Of a stretch of DNA of 64,000 nucleotides, positions 8,961 through 16,780 are shown piece by piece. A program made the translations under genes and the position numbers. Under the pieces are notes generated by a model. The model saw nothing but the letters and a program-made list of their open reading frames with translations. It ran no database searches and was not told the origin of the DNA. Source of the stretch: Olsenella sp. An285 (lineage in GTDB: Bacteria > Actinomycetota > Coriobacteriia > Coriobacteriales > Atopobiaceae). Position 1 is the first letter of the stretch, and every line of letters begins with the position of its first letter. The DNA lies in contig NZ_NFIZ01000001.1 in NCBI RefSeq assembly GCF_002159625.1, positions 1 to 64,000 of the forward strand, read 5' to 3'.

Positions 8961-10781
8961 CCAGTTGAAGGAGCGGTGGAACCAGCGGCTCGCGGCGCTG
9001 ACGGTGCGCATGGTGCGGCCGCCCACGGTGACGTCGACCATGTGGGGGCGCCCGTCGGTCTTCTCGTCCTTCTCGGCGGCCTTCTCGCCCGCGAGCTGCT
9101 TGGGCAGGGGCTCGAGGACCATGAGGCCAAAGATGATGACGAAGCAGACGAGCGCGACGCCGCCCGTGGCCATGGTGAGCGGCCCGCGCTCGGCCATGAG
9201 CGTGCCGTCGGGGCCGGCGGCAAAGACGTAGTAGTCGCTCGTCTCGGCGGAGGCGGCGTAGAGCTCCTCGCCGTTGATGGTGCCGGACTCGTCGTGCGTG
9301 GTCACGCCGATGTACTGCCTGAGCTCGCCGGAGACCTCGTCGGGACCGGCCTCCTGCACCACGTAGTCCACGCCCTGCAGGAGCTTGCGGAAGTCGTAGG
9401 ACTGGTCCTCGGGGTCCTCGGAGAGCACGAAGTTGGTGAAGTTGGAGTTGGTGGCCGTCATCGTGCCCGCGAGGTCAAACGTGAAGAGGTACTGGATCTG
9501 CAGGACGTCCGCGAGCTCCTGGAGCTTCTCGCGCGTGGCGAGCTCGGGGTTGCGATCCAGGACGTAGGCGGCGACGCGCGCCTTGGAGAGATAGCGCTCG
9601 TTGTACTGGCTCTCGAGCTCCTCCGCGCGGTCCTGGCTGCGCTCGATGGTGGAGGCCACCTGGTCCACGCGCTCGGTGAGCGTGAGCGACTGGGAGGAGA
9701 GCGCGAAGAGCGTCTGCATGTAGAAGGAGATGATCACCACGGCGAGGAAGCCCACCGCGGAGAGGACGGCGGCCCTGCTGGCGATGCGGCGGTTCACGCG
9801 CACGCCGGCGATGGTGCGGAAGCTCTCCTCGGAGTGGCCGCTGCGCTCGTCCTCGCGCAGGACGAAGATGCCGTAGAGCGCCATGGAGGCGGCCACCACG
9901 GAGAACACGAAGAGGATGACGCCCACGGTGACGGTGCCGGACGCGTTCATGTCGTCGGCGGGGACGGCCTCCACGTAGTAGGTGTCGTCGATGTGGCACA
10001 CGCGTCCGTAGATCTCCTGGCCGTCGAGCCTCATCCAGCCCGTGTAGCCGTCCTCGAAGTCGCCCACCTTGATGCCGGCGTCGAGCGCGTCGGCGCCCAC
10101 GAGGCTGTCATTGGGGTGGTACTCGATCACGTAGGTCTGCGCGGAGAGGGCGAAGACGTAGCCGTCCTGGCCGATCTGGATGTTCTTGAGCACGCTCGCG
10201 GTGGAGCCGGTGGAGTCCAGGAGCTCGTGGAGCTCGGCGGGGTCCTGCTCGATGACGACCATGGTCTCGTCGTCGATCCTCGCGGCGTAGTAGCGGGTGT
10301 TCCACTCCTCGTTCGGCAGGTCGATCTCCACGGCGCGCGAGGGCTCGCCGGTCTCAAGGGACTCGCGCAGGTAGTTGAAGCGGGCGGCGGCAAAGTCGGC
10401 GCGCGTCTCGGCAGCCTTGGCCACCACGGTGCCGTCGGCCTTCACCGCGAGCACGTTGCTCACGTCCAGGAGCTCCTGGTACTCGCGCATCTTGGCGTCC
10501 GTGGCCTCGAAGCCCGTCTCGTTTGCCGCCATGAAGGAGACGCTCTGAGCTTTGGACTGGTAGATGGCGTCGTAGGTCTCCTTGTTCTGTGCGTTCTCAT
10601 CCGCCGCCTCGTCGAGAAGGACGGAGAGATGCTTGGCCTCCTCGGCCATCTCGGCGTCATAGTTCGCTCGCGTGAGCGCCCCCTGCATGTTGGTGAGGAG
10701 CACGCCCATGACGACGATGCTCGCGACGGCGGCGAGCACGATCGCCGCGATCTTCACCTTGAGGCTGCGTGACATCTGCAT
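8958..10781 (-). CDS. Membrane protein with two extracellular Cache-like sensor regions
   Basis: 607 residues. Helix 1 (about 9-31) anchors a first extracytoplasmic domain (about 32-275) containing IGQDGYVFALSA and YHPNDSLVG, typical of Cache ligand-binding domains. Helix 2 is near 280-302. A short cytoplasmic segment and helix 3 (about 338-360) lead to a second Cache-like domain (about 365-540, with RQYIGVTTHDESG), and helix 4 is near 545-568. The cytoplasmic tail is only about 40 residues, with no kinase, GGDEF, phosphatase or methyl-accepting output domain. It ends at a TGA contributed by a palindromic repeat, so truncation is possible. It follows the binding-protein fragment by 12 bases, suggesting an operon that senses a small amino-acid-like ligand (inference). 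Confidence 0.7.
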   Translation of the reverse strand: MQMSRSLKVKIAAIVLAAVASIVVMGVLLTNMQGALTRANYDAEMAEEAKHLSVLLDEAADENAQNKETYDAIYQSKAQSVSFMAANETGFEATDAKMREYQELLDVSNVLAVKADGTVVAKAAETRADFAAARFNYLRESLETGEPSRAVEIDLPNEEWNTRYYAARIDDETMVVIEQDPAELHELLDSTGSTASVLKNIQIGQDGYVFALSAQTYVIEYHPNDSLVGADALDAGIKVGDFEDGYTGWMRLDGQEIYGRVCHIDDTYYVEAVPADDMNASGTVTVGVILFVFSVVAASMALYGIFVLREDERSGHSEESFRTIAGVRVNRRIASRAAVLSAVGFLAVVIISFYMQTLFALSSQSLTLTERVDQVASTIERSQDRAEELESQYNERYLSKARVAAYVLDRNPELATREKLQELADVLQIQYLFTFDLAGTMTATNSNFTNFVLSEDPEDQSYDFRKLLQGVDYVVQEAGPDEVSGELRQYIGVTTHDESGTINGEELYAASAETSDYYVFAAGPDGTLMAERGPLTMATGGVALVCFVIIFGLMVLEPLPKQLAGEKAAEKDEKTDGRPHMVDVTVGGRTMRTVSAASRWFHRSFNW

Positions 10782-10793
10782 CGTTGGGCCTCC

Positions 10794-11352
10794 CTAGTTC
10801 CACTTGTTCACGAGCGCTTCGATGGTGCCGTCGTCGAGCATCTCCTGCACCGCGTCCGCCACGGGCTGGGAGAGCTCGGAGCCCTTCTGCGTGGCCACGC
10901 CATAGGACTGCTCGGCCACCACGAAGTCCTCGAGCACGGCGCGCTTGTCGTCCAGGTAGGTCTGGGCGATGGCGCTGTCCAGGACCATGGCGTCCACGTC
11001 ACCGGCCTCGAGGGCGTCGGAGAGCTCCTGGTAGCTGGGGAACTGCAGCAGGCGCCAGGTGTCGAAGGTGCAGTCGGAGTTGTCCTCGTTGGCGGTGACG
11101 ACCTCGCCGTCGGAGAATCCGATCTCGTAGAGCTTGATGGAGAGCAGCGGTGCGGCGTTGGAGCCGGCCATGGTGCCGAAGGAGCGGCCCTTGAGGTCGT
11201 CGATGGTCTCGGTCATCGAGGAGTTCTGCACCACCGCGACGACCTTGTCGTCGTAGTAGGCGGGGGAGAAGTCGAAGTTCTCGAGGCGGGAGTCGGCGAT
11301 GGAGTAGCACCCGCAGATGAGGTCGATTTCCCCGTCGAGCAGCATCTTGACG
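10794..11352 (-). pseudogene. 5'-truncated amino-acid ABC binding protein (SBP family 3)
   Basis: About 185 C-terminal residues of a periplasmic-type solute-binding protein. VKMLLDGEIDLICGCYSIADSR followed by FDFSPAYYDDKVVAV is the characteristic family-3 hinge region. The lobe-2 sequence ends ...IEALVNKWN-stop. The N-terminal half, with signal peptide and first lobe, is missing. At about 11350 the reading frame runs into unrelated DNA that encodes an aquaporin on the other strand. The product would lack a signal peptide. This may be a real deletion or a sequence-assembly join. It lies just upstream of the double-Cache membrane gene. Confidence 0.85.
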
Positions 11353-11852
11353 GGCGCATCTCGATGAAGGAGCTCTACGGCTACTGGATCGGCCAGTTCG
11401 TGGGTGGCATCGCTGCCGCCTTCGTGCTGCTGCTCATCGTGACCCAGTGCGGTGCCCTCGGCGGCGTCGCGGAGACCGGCCTCGGCTGCAACGGCTTTGG
11501 CGATGCCTCCACCACCGGCATCACCATGATGGGCGCCATCGTCGTCGAGGTCATCCTCACCTGCGACTTCGTCCTCACCATCCTGGGCGTCACCGCCGAC
11601 GGCAAGACCGGTCACTTCGCCGGCATCGTGATCGGCCTCACGCTCACCTTCGTGCACATCATGGGCATCCCCCTGACGGGCACCTCCGTCAACCCCGCCC
11701 GCAGCTTCGGGCCCGCGCTCGCGATGGCCGTGACCGGCAACACCGCCGCCCTCGACCAGGTGTGGGTCTTCATCTTCGCCCCGCTCGTGGGCGCCGCCCT
11801 CGCCGCCGTGATCTTCAGGGCCTTCAAGAGCTTCTACAGCACAGAGGCCTAG
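11353..11852 (+). pseudogene. 5'-truncated aquaporin / MIP channel
   Basis: C-terminal two-thirds of a major intrinsic protein channel. KELYGYWIGQFVGGIAAA marks helix 3, and GTSVNPARSFGPAL is the second NPA motif with the selectivity-filter arginine. Four or so helices remain (about residues 5-30, 55-80, 85-110 and 135-155 of the visible frame). The first NPA motif and N-terminal helices are absent, because the sequence changes at about 11350 into a reverse-strand binding-protein gene. An ATG at 11364 exists but has no ribosome site and could not give a working pore. Family: aquaporin Z-like rather than a clear glycerol facilitator. Confidence 0.85.
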
Positions 11853-11933
11853 TCGGCGGTGCCTCCGGCGCGCTTGCGACCCCGCAATTGGGGCTTGCGC
11901 GCCGCCCGGTCTTCTCGTAAGATATGAGACCGC

Positions 11934-12009
11934 GCCAGCATAGCTCAGTTGGTAGAGCACCGCTCTCGTAAAGCGGGGGTCATCGGTTCGAGTCCGATTG
12001 CTGGCTCCA
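11934..12009 (+). tRNA. tRNA-Thr (anticodon CGT)
   Basis: 76-nt cloverleaf with encoded CCA. The acceptor GCCAGCA pairs with TGCTGGC, the D arm is GCTC...GAGC, and the anticodon stem CCGCT/AGCGG encloses loop CTCGTAA. The T arm is ATCGG-TTCGAGT-CCGAT. Anticodon CGT reads ACG threonine codons. A terminator follows at 12019. Confidence 0.96.
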
Positions 12010-12018
12010 GTGATTTGT

Positions 12019-12054
12019 ACAGGTCAGAGGCCGTAACGGTCTCTGGCCTGTTTT
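12019..12054 (+). terminator. Terminator of tRNA-Thr
   Basis: ACAGGTCAGAG pairs with CTCTGGCCTGT (one G-U pair) and is followed by TTTT, 10 bases after the tRNA end. Confidence 0.8.
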
Positions 12055-12075
12055 CGTATGCGCGGCGACCTTTTC

Positions 12076-12215
12076 GGGTATGTACGATCACCCTGAGGGT
12101 ATGCGCAGTTTCCCAGCGGGAGGTTCTTCTCGGCAACGCTCTGACCTGCGGCGATGCGATTCGTACCTGTCGGGGTGGTGTACATACCCTCAGGGGGTGG
12201 TGTACATACCCTGCA
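12076..12215. repeat. Family A palindromic element, copy 1
   Basis: GGGTATGTAC and GAGGGTATGCGCA words on the left are mirrored by two GTGTACATACCC words on the right. GTTCTTCTCG (12123-12132) and TGACCTGC (12142-12149) lie in the core. Related copies are at 33720-33860 and 48378-48517. It occupies part of the 527-base gene-free space between tRNA-Thr and the transglutaminase gene. Confidence 0.75.
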
Positions 12216-12285
12216 GGTCAGCGCAGGCGTGCAAAGGTGCCTGTCCCTTTTGCACGAGATTGAGCACGCGCCCATGGGTGCGGGC

Positions 12286-12506
12286 AAGGAGTGCGGGCTT
12301 TCCGGGGCGTTATGCCAGAGGAGTGCGGGCTGTCTCTTGGCGGACGAGCGCAGGTGCGCTTGAGGGGTGCGGTTTGGGCCGCACTTGGATCAAGTGCCGA
12401 GAAGTGCGGGCGGCTACTCGGGATATGCCGAGAAGTGCGGGCACGCACGTTGGCGCCACACAGAAGTGCGGCCGCCCTCTCGCACGCAGGCGAGAAGTGC
12501 GGCCGC
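12286..12506. repeat. Six copies of a GAGAAGTGCGG word
   Basis: The word (GCC)GAGAAGTGCGGSC or a close variant recurs at 12286, 12318, 12396, 12427, 12461 and 12490, at uneven spacing. It is just downstream of the transglutaminase gene (reverse strand). No protein is encoded. The uneven spacing of about 30-80 bases and short unit argue against CRISPR. Confidence 0.65.
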
Positions 12507-12536
12507 ACCAGACGCATTGGCGGAGAGCCCCGCTCC

Positions 12537-15179
12537 CTACAGCAGCGTCATGAGCTTGAGCATGAGGTCCACGGTGCCCACGTTGTAGCCGGCGGCGGCG
12601 TAGCGGCCGCGGAAGGCGCCCTCGCCGGCGGTGGCGAGGATGCACAGCGGCAGCTTCTCCGGGTTGACGAACATGCGGCGCGCCAGGCGCTCCGGGAGCT
12701 CGGAGAAGTCGTCGAAGGCGACGGTGACGTCCGTGACGTCCTCGAGGGCGGGGAGGGTGCGGGAGAGCGTGGGGTCGGCGAGCTCGGACTCGTCGCGCAC
12801 CACCAGCAGCAGGGAGGCGCCGGCCTCGGCCAGGCGCTCGCGCTCCTCGCGCATCTCGTTCAGGAGGTGCTCGGTGGGCTCCATGCCCGGCTCGAGGAAG
12901 GCGGTGACGAGCGGGCGACCCTCGACGATGGTGGAGGCGGGGTCGAGCGCGTCGCCGCAGCCGTCGCGCAGCTCGAACTCCTCCACGGAAATGTCCTCGA
13001 GCATCTGGTCCACGGCGGGCTGGCGCACGACGAGCTCGACGGGCTCAGCCACGCCGCCCTCGCCCACGCTCACCAGGCGCTCTGCCACCTGGGAATCGCC
13101 GCTGGGGAGACGCGAGGAGGTGGTGACGAGGTAGGTGCCCACGGGCAGGCCCACCTGGCAGACGCCGTTCTCGAACTCCGCCTTGCCAAAGAGGTCGAGC
13201 GTGTCGAAGCCCAGGCGGGGCGCGCCGGAGGGGGCGTTGTCGCGCTTGAGGCGGGCGATCGTCCAGTCGTGGAAGTAGCCGGGCGCGGGGGTCTCGTCGT
13301 AGGAGAAGGTGACGCCCACGGTGCACTCGGGACGCTCCACGGGGACGAAGCCACCGTGCGAGAAGTACTCGATGCCGAGGTCGATGGTGCTGATGCGCGC
13401 CGGGATGCCAAAGGTGCGGCAGATGGCCACGAAGAGCGCCCTGCGCGTGAACTCGCCGGCCTGGCCGGAGACGAGCGCGCCCACGGGGGTGCCCACGAGC
13501 TTCTTCACGTGGTGGCGCACGTCGATGGAGGTGTTCTCGCAGATGTAGGACCACACGGCCATGGGGTCCTCGCGGAAGGCCGCGACCTGCTCCTCGTCAA
13601 AGAAGACGCGGATGAAGGAGCGGTAGGCGCTCAGGTGCTCGAAGTGGCCGCGTGGGCAGAGGACGTAGCGGCGGTAGAGGCCCTCGGCGCGCTCGGCGTC
13701 GTCCACGCCCTCGCGCTCGAGGTAGGAGAGCGCGTCCGCGTGAACGAGGCGGGAGCCCTGAACGTGGTCCTCGAGGATGCTCGCGCGCAGGTCGCGGAAG
13801 TCCTTCGTGGTGAGCGTGGAGAGGAGCTGGGCGCGGTCCTCGCCGTCGTCCGTGGTGAGGAAGCGGGCCACCTCGGGCGCGTTGGCGAAGGCGTGCTCGA
13901 AGAAGGGGAGGCAGGTCTCGTAGTCGCGCCCGCACTCGTGCGCGAGCTCGCGGGCGGCGGCGACGTAGCCCGCCACGCGCTCGGTGCGCATGGCGTCGGC
14001 CTCGTGCTTGCGCCTGCGGCCCAGGGCGGCCTGCTCGGGTGTGACGGGGCGGGAGGGCGCGGGGTGGTCCGCCGGGGCGTGGACGTCGATCTCCTCCCAG
14101 CCGGCGGGCTGGCTGTCCTCGGGCTCGGGCACGAGCGTCACCTCGCTCGTCTCGGCGGTGCTGATCACCTGCTGGCAGAGGCGCTCGCCGATGGAGGCCG
14201 CCACGCGCAGGGTGCCCTCGCCCACGACGATGGAGGCGGAGCCCCTGCCGTCCGTGACGAGGGAGGCGATGTCGCGCCAGCCGGCCTCGTTCACCAGTTG
14301 GAGGCGCACGGCGGAGCCGGCCACCGGCGCGCCGAGCATGTCCCTCACGTGCACGGTGAGCGTGGTCGTGGGGGCGTAGCGCTCGGTGAGGTTGACGATC
14401 ACCTGGCTGCCCTCGCGCGCGAGCAGGTGCGCGTCGCGCTCGAAGTCGCAGCCGTAGTCGCCGAAGAGGCGGGTGTGCACGAGCATGGCGCGACCGGACG
14501 CGGCGGTGAACCAGCCGCGGTCGAGCTGCTGGTCGGGCTCGCAGGCCCCCAGGTAGTGCCAGCCGTCGCCGGTGTATGCCTCGACCCAGGCGTGGTTGTC
14601 GTCGCAGTGCGCCCACCAGGGGGTGTAGAGCTGGCGCGCGGGGATGCCCACGCTGCGCAGCGCGGTCACGAGGTACGTGGACTCCTCGCCGCAGCGGCCG
14701 TCGCCGGAGGCGAGCACGCCCAGGGGTCCCAGGGTGCGGCCGTCGGAGGCCTGGTAGGTGGCCGTCTCGCAGCACCAGTAGTTGGCCTCGAGCACGGCGG
14801 CCTCGGCGTCGAGGCCGTCAAGGCGCTCGGAGAGGTGCGCGCGGAAGGTGGGCCAGGCGTCCTCGAGGGGCTCGTTGTTCACGCGGGGGTAGGCCACGAA
14901 GTGCACGAAGACGTCCTCGGGCACGTCCTTGCACCAGGGGCTCTCCGCCCTCAGCTCGCGCGACTGGCGGGCGAAGGAGGCGAGCACGGCAAGGCTGGTG
15001 TCAAAGACGTCCGTGAGCGGGAGGGTCCCCAGGTAACTCTTGAGGAGGGCGCGCTCGTCCTCGTCCTTGAGGGAGGCCAGGGTCTCCTCGATCATGTCGG
15101 AGAGCGGGGCGAGAAGAGCGGAGCGCTCGGAGAGGCGCTCGTCCGCGTAGGCGTGGAAGGCGGGGGAGAGCAGGGACAT
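12537..15179 (-). CDS. Multidomain transglutaminase-like protein
   Basis: 880 residues with no signal peptide or helix, so probably cytoplasmic. A transglutaminase/protease core carries the full triad: Cys163 in GDGRCGEES, His196 in DDNHAWVEAY and Asp216 in YLGACEPD. A beta-rich regulatory-like domain follows (about 255-330). A second core at about 525-610 ends in FVAICRTFGIPARIST, but its nucleophile position is Glu (AGEFTRRA), so it looks catalytically dead. After another beta segment, the last 150 residues resemble a thioredoxin-like fold without a CxxC. The downstream end of the fucosidase gene is 6 bases away, so both form one operon. Peptide-bond or amide chemistry on glycopeptides is a guess. 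Confidence 0.8.
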   Translation of the reverse strand: MSLLSPAFHAYADERLSERSALLAPLSDMIEETLASLKDEDERALLKSYLGTLPLTDVFDTSLAVLASFARQSRELRAESPWCKDVPEDVFVHFVAYPRVNNEPLEDAWPTFRAHLSERLDGLDAEAAVLEANYWCCETATYQASDGRTLGPLGVLASGDGRCGEESTYLVTALRSVGIPARQLYTPWWAHCDDNHAWVEAYTGDGWHYLGACEPDQQLDRGWFTAASGRAMLVHTRLFGDYGCDFERDAHLLAREGSQVIVNLTERYAPTTTLTVHVRDMLGAPVAGSAVRLQLVNEAGWRDIASLVTDGRGSASIVVGEGTLRVAASIGERLCQQVISTAETSEVTLVPEPEDSQPAGWEEIDVHAPADHPAPSRPVTPEQAALGRRRKHEADAMRTERVAGYVAAARELAHECGRDYETCLPFFEHAFANAPEVARFLTTDDGEDRAQLLSTLTTKDFRDLRASILEDHVQGSRLVHADALSYLEREGVDDAERAEGLYRRYVLCPRGHFEHLSAYRSFIRVFFDEEQVAAFREDPMAVWSYICENTSIDVRHHVKKLVGTPVGALVSGQAGEFTRRALFVAICRTFGIPARISTIDLGIEYFSHGGFVPVERPECTVGVTFSYDETPAPGYFHDWTIARLKRDNAPSGAPRLGFDTLDLFGKAEFENGVCQVGLPVGTYLVTTSSRLPSGDSQVAERLVSVGEGGVAEPVELVVRQPAVDQMLEDISVEEFELRDGCGDALDPASTIVEGRPLVTAFLEPGMEPTEHLLNEMREERERLAEAGASLLLVVRDESELADPTLSRTLPALEDVTDVTVAFDDFSELPERLARRMFVNPEKLPLCILATAGEGAFRGRYAAAGYNVGTVDLMLKLMTLL

Positions 15180-15185
15180 GGGTGC

Positions 15186-16517
15186 TTAGGCCTCCTTGAT
15201 GGTCACGGCGAGGACGGTGTCGACGGGGTCGGGAAGGGTTGCGGAGGGGCCGAGGTCTGCGAAGGCGATGTCGGGGTAGTCGCTGTGCGTCCAGCTGGTG
15301 GAGAGCGGGACCTCGGTGCCGTCCCTCAGGAGGCGGATCTTCTCGATGCGGTCCTTGGGGACGCCGAGCAGCGGCACGGGGCCGAGGGCGTTCTCGTAGA
15401 GGTGGAAGTAGTAGGTGCGGCCGTTGCGCGTGAGGCGGCCGACCTCGGGCGCCTCGGCGTCGACGGGGCCGCCCGCGGCGGGGCCGCAGCCGTAGACGGA
15501 GGCGCCGTTGCGGCCCATCCAGGCGCCCATTTCCGCGAGGATGCGGCAGGACTCGTCCGGGATGCGACCCGTTGCGTCGGGCCCCACGTTGAGGATCATG
15601 TTGCCGCCCTTGGAGACGCACTCCACGAGCTTGTGCAGGAGGAGCGGTGCGGGCTTGTAGTTCTTGTCGGTGGCGCAGTAGCCCCAGTTGTCGTTCATGG
15701 TGACGCAGGACTCCCAGGCCACGGGGCGTCCCTCCACGTCGCGGATGCCCTGCGGCGGGACGATCTTCTCGGGCGTGACGAAGTCGCCGTGGTAGGGCTT
15801 GGGGTCGCACGCGGCGAGCGAGCCGTAGCCCTCGCCGGAGACCTCGATGCGGTTGTTGGTCACCACGTCCGGCTGGAGCTCGCGGACCATCTCCATGAGC
15901 TCGGTGCCGCGCCAGGCCTCGCCGCGCAGGTCGTCGTAGGAGAAGTCGAACCACAGCAGGTCGAGCTTGCCGTAGTTGGTGCAGATCTCGCGCACCTGCT
16001 CGTGCATGTAGTCGAGGTAGCGGTCGAAGACGCGGTTGTCGTTGCAGCCGGCCACGGGGTCGTTGCGCAGCGGGGCCTGGCGGTCGCCGTACTGCGGGAA
16101 GTCCGGGTGGTGCCAGTCGATGAGCGAGTAGTAGAGGCCCACGCGCAGGCCCTCGGCGCGGAAGGCGTCCAGGAACTCGGCCACGATGTCGCGCCCGAAG
16201 GGGGTGTTCGTGGACTTGAAGTCGGTGGTGGCGGTGTCAAAGAGGCAGAAGCCGTCGTGGTGCTTGGCCGTGAGGACGGCGTAGCGCATGCCGGCCTCGC
16301 GCGCCCTTCTCGCCCAGTCGCGCGCGTCCAGCGCGGAGGGGTCGAACTCCCGGAAGTAGGGGAGGTAGTCCTCCTCGGGCATCTCCTCGGTGCTGCGCAC
16401 CCACTCCCCGCGCGCGGGGATGCTGTAGAGGCCAAAGTGGATGAACATCCCAAAGCGGTCGTGCAGCCACCACCGCATGCGCTCGTCGTAGCGGGCGCGG
16501 TCGAACCGGAACGCCAA
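15186..16517 (-). CDS. Alpha-L-fucosidase, GH29
   Basis: Retaining glycosidase that releases L-fucose from glycans. The 443-residue protein carries GH29 landmarks: MRWWLHDRFGMFIHFGLYS at the start, EYxPYFREFDP-type region, VLTAKHHDGFCLFDT near 81-95, and the nucleophile Asp191 in LDLLWFDFSYD. There is no signal peptide, so it acts inside the cell. No in-frame ATG is well placed. I choose TTG at 16515-16517, 8 bases after GGGAAGGGG; GTG at 16524-16526 is an alternative. The gene precedes the transglutaminase gene by 6 bases. Together with the divergent peptide importer it suggests use of fucosylated glycopeptides (inference). Confidence 0.88.
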   Translation of the reverse strand: MAFRFDRARYDERMRWWLHDRFGMFIHFGLYSIPARGEWVRSTEEMPEEDYLPYFREFDPSALDARDWARRAREAGMRYAVLTAKHHDGFCLFDTATTDFKSTNTPFGRDIVAEFLDAFRAEGLRVGLYYSLIDWHHPDFPQYGDRQAPLRNDPVAGCNDNRVFDRYLDYMHEQVREICTNYGKLDLLWFDFSYDDLRGEAWRGTELMEMVRELQPDVVTNNRIEVSGEGYGSLAACDPKPYHGDFVTPEKIVPPQGIRDVEGRPVAWESCVTMNDNWGYCATDKNYKPAPLLLHKLVECVSKGGNMILNVGPDATGRIPDESCRILAEMGAWMGRNGASVYGCGPAAGGPVDAEAPEVGRLTRNGRTYYFHLYENALGPVPLLGVPKDRIEKIRLLRDGTEVPLSTSWTHSDYPDIAFADLGPSATLPDPVDTVLAVTIKEA

Positions 16518-16780
16518 GCGGGCCACCCCTTCCCATCGTTTAGGACGCCAGACTATTAATTTGCTGTTTCGTAAACCCGCGAGCGTGCATTTCAAGCTGG
16601 TGAAAGGTTCCGCTCGCCGTTTCGAGCCTCACGTTTGTACCCGATTTGCGCGTAGTATTCAATGAGGTCACAAAATGGTGAGAACTGCGCCAGCTGACCG
16701 TCACAAATTGGTTGCCTCTGGCGGCCAAAACAGGAGGCGCGCCCGACCGGGGAGGACGGGCGCCGAAGGGAGGATCTGAC

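Noticed and set aside
12286-12506. CRISPR array
   Set aside because: Repeat unit is too short and degenerate, spacing is irregular (about 30 to 80 bases) and no cas genes are present.
11934-12536. Prophage or island attachment site at tRNA-Thr
   Set aside because: No integrase and no direct repeat of the tRNA 3' end were found downstream.
12291-16559. A 1422-codon open frame on the forward strand
   Set aside because: It is antisense to the transglutaminase and fucosidase genes; its translation is low-complexity Gly/Ala/Val/Arg/Glu text typical of GC-rich shadow frames and matches no family.
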